Origin: Actinokineospora iranica
Lineage (GTDB): Bacteria > Actinomycetota > Actinomycetes > Mycobacteriales > Pseudonocardiaceae
Length of the DNA: 64,000 nucleotides
Direction of reading: 5' to 3'
Assembly (NCBI RefSeq): GCF_900101685.1
Contig: NZ_FMZZ01000004.1
Location: forward strand, 124,001 to 188,000
The notes below the pieces were generated by a model, which saw nothing but the letters and a program-made list of their open reading frames with translations, had not been told where the DNA came from and did no database searches. Made by a program: the position numbers and the translations under genes. Of the stretch, positions 1 to 9,417 are shown in pieces; positions within the stretch are counted from its first letter, which is position 1; every line of letters begins with the position of its first letter.

Positions 1-16
1 CCGGGCGCGAACTCTG

Positions 17-1201
17 ATGCGGCGGCAGTGGCCGCTGGCGGTCGCGCTGGTGTTCCTGCTCTTCGTGGACCTGGCGGCCGCGGTCGACGGGCTGGGCCCG
101 CGCGGCTTGGCCGATGTGGTCTACCTGGTGCCGTTGCTGCTCATGCTGGCCACCGGGGTGTGCGCGTTCCTCGGTCCGCTGGCCCCGGTGCGGTGGACGC
201 TCACCGCCGCTGCGTTGGTGGCCGCTTCCGCGCTGGCGCTGGCCCCGTTCGACGTGCTGTTCGGCTTCGTGCCGCGGTTCCCGCCGCCCACCAGCGTCGC
301 CGCGGCGCAGATGGCGCTGGTCGCCTACGTGGTGCGCTCAGCCGACCGGCGGCAGGCGGCGTCCTGCGTGGCCGCGCTGGCCGGGGCCGACCTCCTCGCG
401 GTGATCACCACGGCGCACTACAGCGGCAGGGGCGGCTCCAGCGTGCCCGAGTTCGTGCTGGTCGCGGCGTTCCTGCTGGTCGTGTCGGTGGCCACCGGCC
501 AGTATTTCCGCTCCCGCGACCGCGAACGCCACCAGACGGTCCAGGTGGCGGTCACCGGGGCGCAGCAGGCTGAGCGGATGGCGCTGGCCCGGGAGTTGCA
601 CGACGTGGTCGCCCACCACGTGACCGGGATCGTCGTGCAGGCCCAGGCCGCGCGGCTGGTCGCGGAGACGTACCCGGCCGCGGCCGTGCAGGCGCTGGCC
701 AAGATCGAGAACAGTGGGACCGAGGCGCTGGCCGCCATGCGGATGCTGGTGGACAGTATGCGCGGGGCCGCGCCCGCAGGCGGGTCCGGCGCGGCGAGCC
801 AGGCGACCAGCGACCTCGAAGCCGATCTGCGCGCCCTCGCGGACGGCTACGGCGGGCCCGCCGTCCAGATGGAGCTGGACCTGCCGGTCGCGCTGCCGCC
901 CGAGGCGGGCCGATCGGTGCTCCGGTTAGTGCAAGAGTCGCTGACGAACGTCGGTAAGCACGCCCGCAACGCGCAGACCGTCCAGGTGCGCATCGAGACC
1001 GACGGCGACGAGTTGCGCCTGCGGGTCACCGACGACGCGCCGACCCCCGAGATCCGGCCGACGGCGGACGGGGGCGGCTACGGCCTGGTCGGGATGCGCG
1101 AGCGGGTCGAACTGCTCGGCGGCCGGTTCACGGCCGGTCCCGGCGAGACGGCAGGCTGGACGGTGGACGCTCGGATTCCGCTCAGAAGGGACGGCACGTG
1201 A
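17..1201 (+). CDS. NarL-type sensor histidine kinase
   Basis: Membrane sensor kinase of the HisKA_3/HATPase_c family. About five hydrophobic segments fill the first 165 residues. The H-box follows with ARELHDVVAHH, so His195 is the likely phosphorylated residue, and the C-terminal ATPase domain shows an N-box-like stretch (ESLTNVGKHA) and GYGLVGMRERV. The stop overlaps the GTG of the response regulator (GTGA), so the two genes are coupled. The reading frame is open to the window edge, so the true start may lie upstream of position 17. One rare TTA leucine codon sits at 926-928 (residue 304). The signal sensed is not evident. Confidence 0.88.
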   Translation: MRRQWPLAVALVFLLFVDLAAAVDGLGPRGLADVVYLVPLLLMLATGVCAFLGPLAPVRWTLTAAALVAASALALAPFDVLFGFVPRFPPPTSVAAAQMALVAYVVRSADRRQAASCVAALAGADLLAVITTAHYSGRGGSSVPEFVLVAAFLLVVSVATGQYFRSRDRERHQTVQVAVTGAQQAERMALARELHDVVAHHVTGIVVQAQAARLVAETYPAAAVQALAKIENSGTEALAAMRMLVDSMRGAAPAGGSGAASQATSDLEADLRALADGYGGPAVQMELDLPVALPPEAGRSVLRLVQESLTNVGKHARNAQTVQVRIETDGDELRLRVTDDAPTPEIRPTADGGGYGLVGMRERVELLGGRFTAGPGETAGWTVDARIPLRRDGT

Positions 1202-1845
1202 TCCGCATCCTGATCGCCGACGACCAGGAGATGGTCCGGGCGGGTTTCCGGATGATCCTGGAGACCCAGGACGACATGACCGTCGTCGCCGACGTGCCCG
1301 ACGGGGTGAACGCGCTGGCCAAGGCCCGGGAGCTGCGGCCGGACGTGTGCCTGCTCGACATCCGGATGCCCGGCATGGACGGCCTTGAGGTCACCCGCGC
1401 GCTGGCCGGGCCGGACGTCGCCGACCCGCTCAAGGTCGTCGTGGTCACCACATTCGACCTCGACGAGTACGTCCACGCCGCGCTGGCCAACGGCGCGAGC
1501 GGCTTCCTGCTCAAGGACGCGGGGCCCGCGCTGCTCATGGAGGCGGTCCGCGCGGCGGTGCGCGGCGACGCCCTGGTCTCGCCGCAGATCACCGTGCGGC
1601 TGCTCAAGCACTTCACCGTGGCCGCGGTGAAGGCGCCCGCGCCCGAGACCGCCGCGCTTACCGACCGGGAGACAGACGTCGTACGCGCGGCGGCCAGAGG
1701 TCTCACCAACACCGAGATAGGCGCCGAGCTCTACCTCTCGCTGTCGACGGTGAAGACGCACCTGGCCGCCGTCCAGGCCAAGATCGGCGCCCGCAACCGG
1801 GTCGAGGTCGCCGCCTGGGCCTGGCGCACGGGGCTGATGAGCTGA
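1198..1845 (+). CDS. NarL/LuxR-family response regulator
   Basis: Cytoplasmic DNA-binding partner of the upstream kinase. The receiver domain occupies about residues 1-120, with acidic DD near residue 9 and phospho-acceptor Asp54 in LLDIRMPGMDG. The LuxR-type helix-turn-helix is near residues 150-205 (LTDRETDVVRAAARGLTNTEI then STVKTHLAAVQAKIG). The length of 215 residues is standard. The GTG start at 1198 overlaps the kinase stop by 4 nt. Its targets cannot be read from the sequence; the adjacent lipoprotein and MFS exporter are possibilities only. Confidence 0.92.
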   Translation: MIRILIADDQEMVRAGFRMILETQDDMTVVADVPDGVNALAKARELRPDVCLLDIRMPGMDGLEVTRALAGPDVADPLKVVVVTTFDLDEYVHAALANGASGFLLKDAGPALLMEAVRAAVRGDALVSPQITVRLLKHFTVAAVKAPAPETAALTDRETDVVRAAARGLTNTEIGAELYLSLSTVKTHLAAVQAKIGARNRVEVAAWAWRTGLMS

Positions 1846-1860
1846 CCGGCTAGACCACTG

Positions 1861-2526
1861 TCATTTGACCACGGTCTTGACGGTGAGCTGGTTGCCCGGC
1901 GGGGAGCCCGCGCAGCCGACCCCGGGCAGTTCGACGAACATCGACGCGGTGTCGTGCGGCGGGTAGACCCGCAGGCCGCGCACCTCGGTCGGCTTGCACG
2001 CGGCTGCGTCGTAGTTGCGCACGTTGACGAACCCGACGTCGGCGCTCGCGCTCTGGCCGGGCGCCAAGGTCACCGGAGCGCCCTTGGCGCCGACCCGGAA
2101 CGCGGCCGGGCCGACCTGGTGCCCGTCAGCGCCCGCGACGTAAGAGACACCGGGGAAGCCCTGGATGGTGCAGGTGCGTGTGCCGGAGTTAGTGAAGACC
2201 AGCGACCGGTAAACCGTGCCCGCGGCGGCGTCGCCGTCGCGGACGGCGAGCTTGAGGTCGGCGGCCTTGCAGTCGTTGCCGGTGGCCGCGCCGTTGTCGG
2301 CCTGGCTGGTTCCGGTGGGGCCTGCGCCCGCGTCGGCGGTCGCGGGCGGCGCCGCGGCGGACGACGTGGCTTCGGTCGTCGTCGTGGCGTCGGCAGTGGT
2401 GGTGGTCGTCGGAGTGGTGAGCTGGGTCTGCCCAGCGGATGGGGCAGCGGTGTTGTCGTTGCCGCAGGCAGCGGTCAACGCCGCCAACAGGACTCCGCTC
2501 GCGATCAGTGTCTTACGCCCGTGCAC
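1861..2526 (-). CDS. DUF4232 lipoprotein
   Basis: Secreted lipoprotein of about 221 residues. A basic start (HGRKTL) is followed by a hydrophobic stretch and a lipobox-like LTAACG, so the Cys is the likely lipidation site. A low-complexity Thr/Ala/Ser linker follows (TTPTTTTTADATTTTEATSS). The C-terminal domain with NSGTRTCTIQGFPGVS and ADVGFVNVRN matches the DUF4232 family, whose function is not known. I chose the GTG at 2526 because a GGAGG lies 10 nt upstream and the signal peptide then begins properly; an ATG at 2547 is an alternative. It converges on the response regulator gene with only 15 bp between them. Confidence 0.82.
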   Translation of the reverse strand: MHGRKTLIASGVLLAALTAACGNDNTAAPSAGQTQLTTPTTTTTADATTTTEATSSAAAPPATADAGAGPTGTSQADNGAATGNDCKAADLKLAVRDGDAAAGTVYRSLVFTNSGTRTCTIQGFPGVSYVAGADGHQVGPAAFRVGAKGAPVTLAPGQSASADVGFVNVRNYDAAACKPTEVRGLRVYPPHDTASMFVELPGVGCAGSPPGNQLTVKTVVK

Positions 2527-2777
2527 GGTGATCTCGCCTCCAGACATGCCTGAAACCGCTGGATCGTCCATACAGAGGACGGGTGACCACGCCGAAAGGT
2601 TGCCTGTCCACCGCATACGTCAACGATGGGCTAATTATTCACCATCCGCCACCGATGGTGCTTCCCAAGCCAGGGTGAGCTGGGCAAAGTGCCGCCCGTT
2701 CGGGTGTGGCACCACCCCGACGACGGACAGTAACGTCACGGTATGGCGGGGACCGCTGCGGGCGCCGGGGCCAGAGC

Positions 2778-4028
2778 ATGACCAACCCGGACCGAAGACT
2801 CGGGTGGCTGCTCGGCTCCAGTGCGCTGTCCAACCTGGGCGACGGTATCGGCAAGGTTGCTTTTCCGCTGCTCGCGGCCAATCTGACCCGGGACCCGGTG
2901 CTGATCGCGGGTCTGTCGGCGACCGCGTTCCTGCCCTGGCTGTTGTTCGCGCTGATCAGCGGCGCGCTGATCGACCGAGTCGACCGCCGCCGCGCCATGC
3001 TCCTGGCCAACCTGTCACGCGCGGTGATTGTCGGCGTCCTCGGCGCCCTGGTGGTGGCCGACGCGGTCGTCATCTGGCTGCTCTACCTGGCGGCCCTGCT
3101 GCTGGGCACGGTCGAGACCGTCGCCGACAACGCGGCGCAGGCGCTGATCCCCGCGGTGGTGGCCCGCCCGGGTCTGGAAGCGGCCAACGGGAAGTTGCAG
3201 TCGGTCGAGATCGTCGGACAGACGTTCCTCGGCGGCCCACTGGGCAGCGTGACGTTCGCGGTGTTCGCGGCACTGCCGTTCCTGCTGAACTCGGTGGGTT
3301 TCGCGGTGGCCGCCGCACTGCTGATCGCTCTCCGTGGCCGCTACCGCCCGGCCGCGCCCGGCCCCGCGCCGCGCCTGCGGGAACAGCTCGGCGAAGGCCT
3401 GCGGTGGGTGGCCCGCCGACCACTGGTGATCCGGCTGGTGGTGTTCGCCGCCTGCCTCGCCCTGACCTCGGAACTCGCCCAGGCGCTCCTGGTGCTCTAC
3501 GCCCTACAGGACCTGGGCCTGAGCGAGGCCGCGTTCGGCGTCTTCGCCCTGGTCGGCGGCGCGGGCGGCCTCATCGGCGCCGCCATCGCCCCACGCCTGA
3601 CCCGAGGCCGCTCCCGCAGAACCGTCCTGACCCTGGCGGTCGCCTGCTGCGCCACCAGCTTCACCGCGATGGGCCTGGTGGCCGACCCGGTGACGGCAAG
3701 CCTCCTGTTCGGCCTGTTCGCCGCGGGCGTGGTGGCCGTCAACGTCATCCTCGGAGCACTGCGCCACGCCCTGGTCCCCGAACACCTCTTCGGCCGCGTC
3801 CTCGGCGTCTGGCGAACAGCCGTGTGGGGCGCGATCCCCGTCGGCGCCCTCCTAGGCGGCGTCCTGGCGGCCTGGCTGGGCACTCGGTCGGTCTTCGTGA
3901 TCTCCGGCGGCCTGCAACTCATCCTGGCCGTCTGGCTGTGGCTGGCCCTGGCCCGACACCACACGGAAGTCGACACCCTGCGCGCCACCAACCCCGCCAA
4001 CGGCAAGAACGCCGCAGCCGACGCCTGA
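2778..4028 (+). CDS. MFS transporter, EntS-like
   Basis: Major facilitator superfamily exporter of about 416 residues with around 12 membrane segments in two halves. The first half has the typical loop LIDRVDRRRAMLLAN and the second begins after the basic loop near LREQLGEGLRWVARRPLVIRLV, as in the MFS_3/enterobactin-exporter-like group. The ATG at 2778 begins MTNPDRRLGW directly before the first membrane helix. An upstream in-frame GTG at 2706 would add 24 arginine-rich residues that look non-coding. The substrate is unknown and no linked biosynthetic genes are visible. Confidence 0.85.
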   Translation: MTNPDRRLGWLLGSSALSNLGDGIGKVAFPLLAANLTRDPVLIAGLSATAFLPWLLFALISGALIDRVDRRRAMLLANLSRAVIVGVLGALVVADAVVIWLLYLAALLLGTVETVADNAAQALIPAVVARPGLEAANGKLQSVEIVGQTFLGGPLGSVTFAVFAALPFLLNSVGFAVAAALLIALRGRYRPAAPGPAPRLREQLGEGLRWVARRPLVIRLVVFAACLALTSELAQALLVLYALQDLGLSEAAFGVFALVGGAGGLIGAAIAPRLTRGRSRRTVLTLAVACCATSFTAMGLVADPVTASLLFGLFAAGVVAVNVILGALRHALVPEHLFGRVLGVWRTAVWGAIPVGALLGGVLAAWLGTRSVFVISGGLQLILAVWLWLALARHHTEVDTLRATNPANGKNAAADA

Positions 4029-4101
4029 CCCAAGGACACCCGCCCCCTGCCCAAACGGAACGTCCGCCCCATCGAGCCACCCCGGGACGCCACCCCCGAG
4101 A

Positions 4102-6087
4102 TCACGGCGTCGCACACGCGGTAATCCGGTACAGCTTCGCTTCACCATCGGAAGCGACAAGCTCGAACCCAGGTTTGCCAGCAGGGTCCTCGAACCCGGG
4201 ATAGTTCGCATTGCGCGGGTCCCAAGGCCAGAACTCGGACTCCCCGATAAGCAGATGCGTCACCCCAAGCGCACGCGCCGCGGGACACACCTTGGGGTCG
4301 GTGGCGACGTCATCCAGATGCTGCGCGAGGTAAGTCTGCTCCTCAGTGGGGCTAGGCATCGTGAAGTGCGGATACAGGGTCTGCCGGTCCGCCAACGCCC
4401 ACAAGAGCCCGCTGCCGTCCCACGGGTTGTTGGCGACCACGGCGTCCTCGGGGATCTGGTCCTTGACCCGAGCGAAGAACTCCCGCTGTTCGGCGTCGGC
4501 GAGGGTCGCGGTCTCCGGGAGGTTCTGGTACGAGCCCGCGATGCGGGCGGTCCGGTCCGGCAGGTACATGCCTCGGCTGCCGAGAGCGAGCAGCGCCACG
4601 ACCACAACGGCGGCGGTAGTCGTGTTGGACAGCCCAAGCCGGGGCCTGGACCAGTCTTCCGCTGCCACCCGGCTGGCGATCTTTTCGGCGAGGAAGAGGA
4701 CGCCAGCGGTGCCCAGGACGACGCCGGTGATGGGGAGCATGGCGGCCAGGCGGTACGAGTCGTTGTACCAGTATCCGGTGAACTTCTGGGTGTCCGGGCG
4801 GTTGAACGAGGCGGCAACCAGGTAGAGGAAACCGGTGGCGGCGTGCCCGGCGACCACCCAGCGCAGGGGGACCGACCGCAGGCAGGCGACCACGCCGACC
4901 AGGACGACGGCCGAGATGAACCACAGGGCGGGCCTGCCGTTGGTGGCGTTGAGCAGGATCTCGCCGACCGCGCGGGACGGGGTGTCGAACGGGGCCCAGT
5001 AGGTGGTGCGGGTGTTGGCGAACAGCGGGTTCGACGTGGTCGCCGTCCAGTACCAGACACCGCCGAGGACGGCGACGACCGCGACCAGTTCCGCGGCGCC
5101 GCGGGCGGACCGGCCTGCCTTGTGCAGCCGCCATGAGCGGCGGATGACGGACGCGAGCAGCGGGAACACGGCGAGCACGATCAGGCTGAACGCCGCGCCC
5201 GGGTTGGCCAGGCCGATGGCCAGCCCGACCACGGGCAGCAGCACCAGCGACCGGATGCGGCCGAGGGCGTCGTCCTTGGCCAGGCCGGTGATGGACACCG
5301 CCAGCGCCAGCGCGGCCGGGACCAGGGCGAGGCCGAGGGCGTTGGGCCAGAGCACCCCGAATCCGAGCAGGCCCCAGGGGAACGCGCCGAAGCCGATGCT
5401 CAGCACCCCGGTCACCGCCAGCGCCGCCCGGGACGGGCCGAAGACCTGCCGGGCCAGGACCAGGCAGGACAGCGGCCACACGACGATCGCGATCGCCGCA
5501 GAGAGCAGGTTCGCGGCCGCCGGGATGCTGGCGCCGGTGCTCATCACGACCAGCGACCCCAGGTCGTGCCAGGCCGCTGGGTAGAAGCCGCTGCCACCGT
5601 TGGTGCGGGCGCCGAGTTCCGCGAGGTTGAGCGAGGAACCGTTGCCGGAGTCGAGGATGAACGCGATGGCGTTCATGTGGAACATCGCGTCGTAGGTCTG
5701 CGACAGGTTGTCCGGCCTGCCGAAGCCGCGGAAGACCGTGACCGCGCCCAGCGCCAACGCGGGCAGCAGGCCGAGGACGGCGGCCAGGGTGACCGGGCGC
5801 GGATCAGGAGTGCGGGCCACCCGGAACCGGCGGCGCAGCACGAGCGCGCCGACACCGAACGCGACCCCCATCGCCGCGCACACCGCGACCGGTAGCAGCG
5901 GCGACCACGACATCCCCACCACATCCGCGACGACGGCGGTCACCGCGGTGGCCCCGGTCGTGATCGCGGGCGCCACTCCCCAGGCCGCCACCCCGCGCAA
6001 CCCCAGCGGGTAGGTGACCGCCAGACCCGGCAGCAGGAGCCAGAGAGTGCAGACAAGCGCGACCGGAATGGCCTCGAACCAGGTCAT
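4102..6087 (-). CDS. DUF6541 polytopic membrane protein
   Basis: Large integral membrane protein of 661 residues with about 12 hydrophobic segments. The C-terminal extracytoplasmic part contains NNPWDGSGLLWALADRQTLY. This architecture matches the DUF6541 family, found next to actinobacterial cell-wall glycosyltransferases. Such multi-pass proteins often have a GT-C-like fold, but no catalytic motif can be proved here. It is divergent from the GT2 gene at 6200 with about 110 bp between them, and lies a few kilobases from aftA and glfT2. That makes a role in envelope polysaccharide assembly plausible (inference). Confidence 0.75.
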   Translation of the reverse strand: MTWFEAIPVALVCTLWLLLPGLAVTYPLGLRGVAAWGVAPAITTGATAVTAVVADVVGMSWSPLLPVAVCAAMGVAFGVGALVLRRRFRVARTPDPRPVTLAAVLGLLPALALGAVTVFRGFGRPDNLSQTYDAMFHMNAIAFILDSGNGSSLNLAELGARTNGGSGFYPAAWHDLGSLVVMSTGASIPAAANLLSAAIAIVVWPLSCLVLARQVFGPSRAALAVTGVLSIGFGAFPWGLLGFGVLWPNALGLALVPAALALAVSITGLAKDDALGRIRSLVLLPVVGLAIGLANPGAAFSLIVLAVFPLLASVIRRSWRLHKAGRSARGAAELVAVVAVLGGVWYWTATTSNPLFANTRTTYWAPFDTPSRAVGEILLNATNGRPALWFISAVVLVGVVACLRSVPLRWVVAGHAATGFLYLVAASFNRPDTQKFTGYWYNDSYRLAAMLPITGVVLGTAGVLFLAEKIASRVAAEDWSRPRLGLSNTTTAAVVVVALLALGSRGMYLPDRTARIAGSYQNLPETATLADAEQREFFARVKDQIPEDAVVANNPWDGSGLLWALADRQTLYPHFTMPSPTEEQTYLAQHLDDVATDPKVCPAARALGVTHLLIGESEFWPWDPRNANYPGFEDPAGKPGFELVASDGEAKLYRITACATP

Positions 6088-6199
6088 GGACGTAGAGGGT
6101 AGCCAGCGTCAAGCGCCCTCCCCCGGGGGCCGGTACCCTGGCCCGGCACTCGTCGCCGGGCGTGACCTGCCCGCCCCCATTCCCCCGCGGAGCCAGCAC

Positions 6200-7246
6200 A
6201 TGGACACGCCATCGTCCCAGCCGACCACCCTGCCCCGGGTGAGCGCGGTCGTCCTCGCCTGGAAGTCGGAGCCGTGGCTGCGGCGCAGCGTGACGGCGCT
6301 GCTGGCCTCGGAGAAGGTCGATGTGGACGTGGTGCTGGTCGACAACGGCTGCACCGATGACGACGTCGAGGTGCTCGCTGAGCTTGACCGGGTGACGGTG
6401 GTCCGGCCTGGGCGCAACCTGGGGTACTCGGGCGGCAACAACGCGGGTGTCGCCGTGTCGGACGGTGACTACGTCGCCCTCATCAACGGCGACGCCATCG
6501 TGGAGCCCGGGACCCTCGCCCGCCTGGTCGATGAGCTGGTGGCTCGGCCCGAGGTGGGCATCGCCGCGGCGAGCGTGCGGCTGGCCGAGGACCCGAGCCT
6601 GCTCAACTCCAGCGGAAATATGATCCATGTGCTGGGGATCAGCTGGGTTGGTGGGCTCGGTGAGCCGGAGACCCGCACCGCGCCGACCGAGGTCGCGGGC
6701 GCCATGGGGGCCGGACTGGTCACCACTCGCGCGCATTGGGATCGGCTGGGTGGGTTCTTCGAGCACTACTTCGCCTATCACGAGGACGCCGACCTCTCCG
6801 TCCGCACGTGGCGGCTGGGGTTGAAGGTCGTGAACGTGCCCGACGCGGTTCTCCTGCACCGTTACGAGTTCTCGCGCAACACGAACAAGTACTACTTGGT
6901 CGAGCGCAACCGCCTGATCTTCGTGACGACGCTGTGGAGTGCTCGGGCGTTGCTGCTGCTCAGTCCTGCCCTGCTCGCGCTGGAAATCGCGATGCTGGCG
7001 CTGGCCCTCAAGGAGGGCTGGGCGCGGGACAAGGTGCGCGGGTGGGTGTGGCTGTGGAAGCACCGGCGTGATCTGCGGGAGCGGCGGGCGCTGGTGCGGG
7101 CCGCGCAGACGGTGCCGGACAAGGAGTGGATGCGGGTGTTGACCACGACTCTGGACACCCCGCTCATCAAGGTCCCCGGCGTGGTCCTGCGGCCGCTGAA
7201 CGCTGTGACGACGGCGTACTGGAAGGTCGTCCGCCACCTCGTGTGA
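6200..7246 (+). CDS. GT2 family glycosyltransferase
   Basis: Inverting GT-A fold glycosyltransferase of 348 residues. The N-terminal nucleotide-sugar part shows VVLAWKSEPWL and VLVDNGCTDDD, then GRNLGYSGGNNAG, and the acceptor-side motif FAYHEDADLSVRTW. The last 120 residues hold a hydrophobic stretch and amphipathic basic segments, so it is probably membrane-associated. The layout resembles WbbL-type rhamnosyltransferases, but the similarity is not enough to assign that role. The ATG at 6200 has GGAG at 6189-6192 with 7-nt spacing; the upstream part of the frame is not coding. The neighbourhood (aftA, glfT2) points to cell-wall glycan synthesis. Confidence 0.85.
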   Translation: MDTPSSQPTTLPRVSAVVLAWKSEPWLRRSVTALLASEKVDVDVVLVDNGCTDDDVEVLAELDRVTVVRPGRNLGYSGGNNAGVAVSDGDYVALINGDAIVEPGTLARLVDELVARPEVGIAAASVRLAEDPSLLNSSGNMIHVLGISWVGGLGEPETRTAPTEVAGAMGAGLVTTRAHWDRLGGFFEHYFAYHEDADLSVRTWRLGLKVVNVPDAVLLHRYEFSRNTNKYYLVERNRLIFVTTLWSARALLLLSPALLALEIAMLALALKEGWARDKVRGWVWLWKHRRDLRERRALVRAAQTVPDKEWMRVLTTTLDTPLIKVPGVVLRPLNAVTTAYWKVVRHLV

Positions 7247-7258
7247 CCAGGTCTGCCC

Positions 7259-9196
7259 CTAGGGCTTGCGGGTGACCACCACGTAGGGCCTGCTCAGGTC
7301 GTCTGAGACAACCCACTCCGGGGAAGCGAACTGGGCTGGGGTGAACGCTCGGTCCAGGGCGATCCAGGTTTGGTCGTCGCGTCGGTGGAGGACGAAGACG
7401 TCGATGGGGCCGAACTTGGTGTTGCCGGATGCTCGGGCGAGTTCCTGGGGGTCCTTGGTGTTGGACAGGCGCACGATTTCCTCGTGGCGGTCGTCCCAGT
7501 AGGAGAGGGAGCTGGCCGAGGTGCGGTCGGTGCCCATGTATCCGCGCCACGGTAGGAACGCGAAGAGGCGTTCGTCGGTGGACAGGGTTACCGGGCGGTC
7601 TTCTGTTCCGCGTACGCGCTGCACCCGATCCTTGATCTCTTCTGCGGGAAGACAGCCCTGCCTGCCGGCCTGTGGCGCGAATTGTGGATAAGAGCAGTCC
7701 GGTAGAGGTTCCAGGTGGGCCATCGTCGAGTAGTCGGCGCGGTCGGCGGCTGACTCCGATGTGCCCAGGGTGGGGAGGGGGCGCCACTCGTCCCAGTAGG
7801 TGACGCCTGCCCACAGGACTGCCACCGCTGTCGCCGCGACGCCTACCCGGGGTGGGGCGGTCAGGTTGACGCGGCGCAGCAGTGCGGGGGCCGCTTGGGC
7901 GAGGGTGAGCACGCCCGCCGCCGCCAGGGTGATGCCGGTGAGGCGGGGAATGTAGTGGATCAGGGTGGTGTGCTGGGTCAGGACGAAGCGGATGCCCATG
8001 AGGACCCAGAACAGGGACGAGCCGAGCACCAGGTACAGCATCGGCCAGGCCCAGGACGTGCGGGTGCGGTACCAGATCAGGCCCGCCAGCCCGGTCAGCT
8101 CCAAGGCGCCCAGGAGGGTGGGCTGGAGGAACGGGAAGCCGTTCTCCGGGATCTCGTAGCTCATATAGAGGTCGCCCAGGCCCTGTCCGCCTTGGGTCAG
8201 GACAGCCAGGGCGTACGGCGCCAGGTAAGGGGTGGCCACGATGAGGGCGACCACGCCGACGCCGACCACGTGCAGGGCGTAGGCCTTGCGGTTGTCGCTG
8301 CGGCGCCACGCGCTGACCAGGATCGCGAGGATGCCCAGGACGCCGAAGGGGAACCAGCCGTTGTAGGTGAGCATGATCAGGCCGCCGAGCAGGCCTGCGG
8401 GCAGCCAGTGCAGCTTGCCTCGGGCCGGGTTGGTGAACGCGGCGATCAGCCAGGGGACGAACACGAACAGGGTGATCACCGAGAACGCCTTGCGCGGGTC
8501 GCCGAAGACCAGCAGGCCGACGCCGCTGACCGCGAGGGCCGCCGCCGTGGGGACCAGCCTGCGCCACATCAGGAACGCGGCGAGCACGGCGAACGAGGTC
8601 ACCAGCACCTCGGCCGCCGAGAGCAGCTGCCAGGCGGGGATGTCGAGCAGGTTCGACGCCCGGCCGACCAGCCACGGGTACAGCGGGGGGTACTCGGAGG
8701 TGATGGTCTCGATGAACGCGTCCGATGGCTTCGGGTTGACGCTGTAGCGGTTGGCCGCCGCCGCCATCCGGCCCATGTCGCCGACCAGGCCGGAGAAACC
8801 GAACGGGGTGCCGTTGAGGGCCACCTGCAGCGCGAACGCCACCCAGGCCGCGAACAGGCCCGCCCCGACCGCGGCGATCCGCTCGCCCGCGCGCTTGAGG
8901 CAGGCGGCGGCGGTGACGACGGCGAACAGGGCGCCGCCCGCGGCGAAGGGGACGAAGGCGCCGCGCACGCTGAACGGGTCGCTGTCGTTGGAGCGTTCCA
9001 CGAGCAGCAACAGCGGAGTGGCGACAACCCAGGTCAGGATCGCGATTACCGAAGGGCCGGTAAGTGCGGTGCGCCACCGGCTCGGTTTCGCGGTCCGGGT
9101 CTCGCCTGGGGGCTCGTCCAGTGCGGTCGTGGCGGGCTGGGACCGCGCCGTCGACTCTGCCTGTGACGCTGATTCCGGCACCGAGACACCTGCCAT
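7259..9196 (-). CDS. aftA: Galactan 5-O-arabinofuranosyltransferase AftA
   Basis: GT-C membrane enzyme that transfers the first arabinofuranose from decaprenyl-phosphoryl-arabinose to the galactan. It has about 11 transmembrane segments. An early loop with SDPFSVRGAF and the periplasmic TSEYPPLYPWLVG, NGWFPFG and a soluble C-terminal domain (YSTMAHLEPLPDCSYPQ) fit the AftA (GT85) family. The 645 residues from the ATG at 9196 match the family size of about 640. No good ribosome site is seen, so the start is moderately supported. It converges on the GT2 gene and is divergent from the glfT2-like pair. Confidence 0.85.
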   Translation of the reverse strand: MAGVSVPESASQAESTARSQPATTALDEPPGETRTAKPSRWRTALTGPSVIAILTWVVATPLLLLVERSNDSDPFSVRGAFVPFAAGGALFAVVTAAACLKRAGERIAAVGAGLFAAWVAFALQVALNGTPFGFSGLVGDMGRMAAAANRYSVNPKPSDAFIETITSEYPPLYPWLVGRASNLLDIPAWQLLSAAEVLVTSFAVLAAFLMWRRLVPTAAALAVSGVGLLVFGDPRKAFSVITLFVFVPWLIAAFTNPARGKLHWLPAGLLGGLIMLTYNGWFPFGVLGILAILVSAWRRSDNRKAYALHVVGVGVVALIVATPYLAPYALAVLTQGGQGLGDLYMSYEIPENGFPFLQPTLLGALELTGLAGLIWYRTRTSWAWPMLYLVLGSSLFWVLMGIRFVLTQHTTLIHYIPRLTGITLAAAGVLTLAQAAPALLRRVNLTAPPRVGVAATAVAVLWAGVTYWDEWRPLPTLGTSESAADRADYSTMAHLEPLPDCSYPQFAPQAGRQGCLPAEEIKDRVQRVRGTEDRPVTLSTDERLFAFLPWRGYMGTDRTSASSLSYWDDRHEEIVRLSNTKDPQELARASGNTKFGPIDVFVLHRRDDQTWIALDRAFTPAQFASPEWVVSDDLSRPYVVVTRKP

Positions 9197-9417
9197 GCGA
9201 GGGGAGTGGACGCCGCCCAGGCGGACGACCCGGCACGCACGATAACGCTGTCCCTGCCCCACCCCCGACCTGGGGGCCGCCACCCCAGAGGCTGGTAGGC
9301 GGACTCGTCCACAGCCGAACGGGTAGCCTGTTGAGGCCTCATTCGACGTGTGCCGTAACTGACCGAAACCGATACTGACGCAGCGCCGCCCCTGGCGACC
9401 CGGAGGACGACAGACCT

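Noticed and set aside
6200-7246. Assignment of the GT2 gene as the rhamnosyltransferase wbbL
   Set aside because: Only general GT2 motifs are shared and the C-terminal part differs in length.
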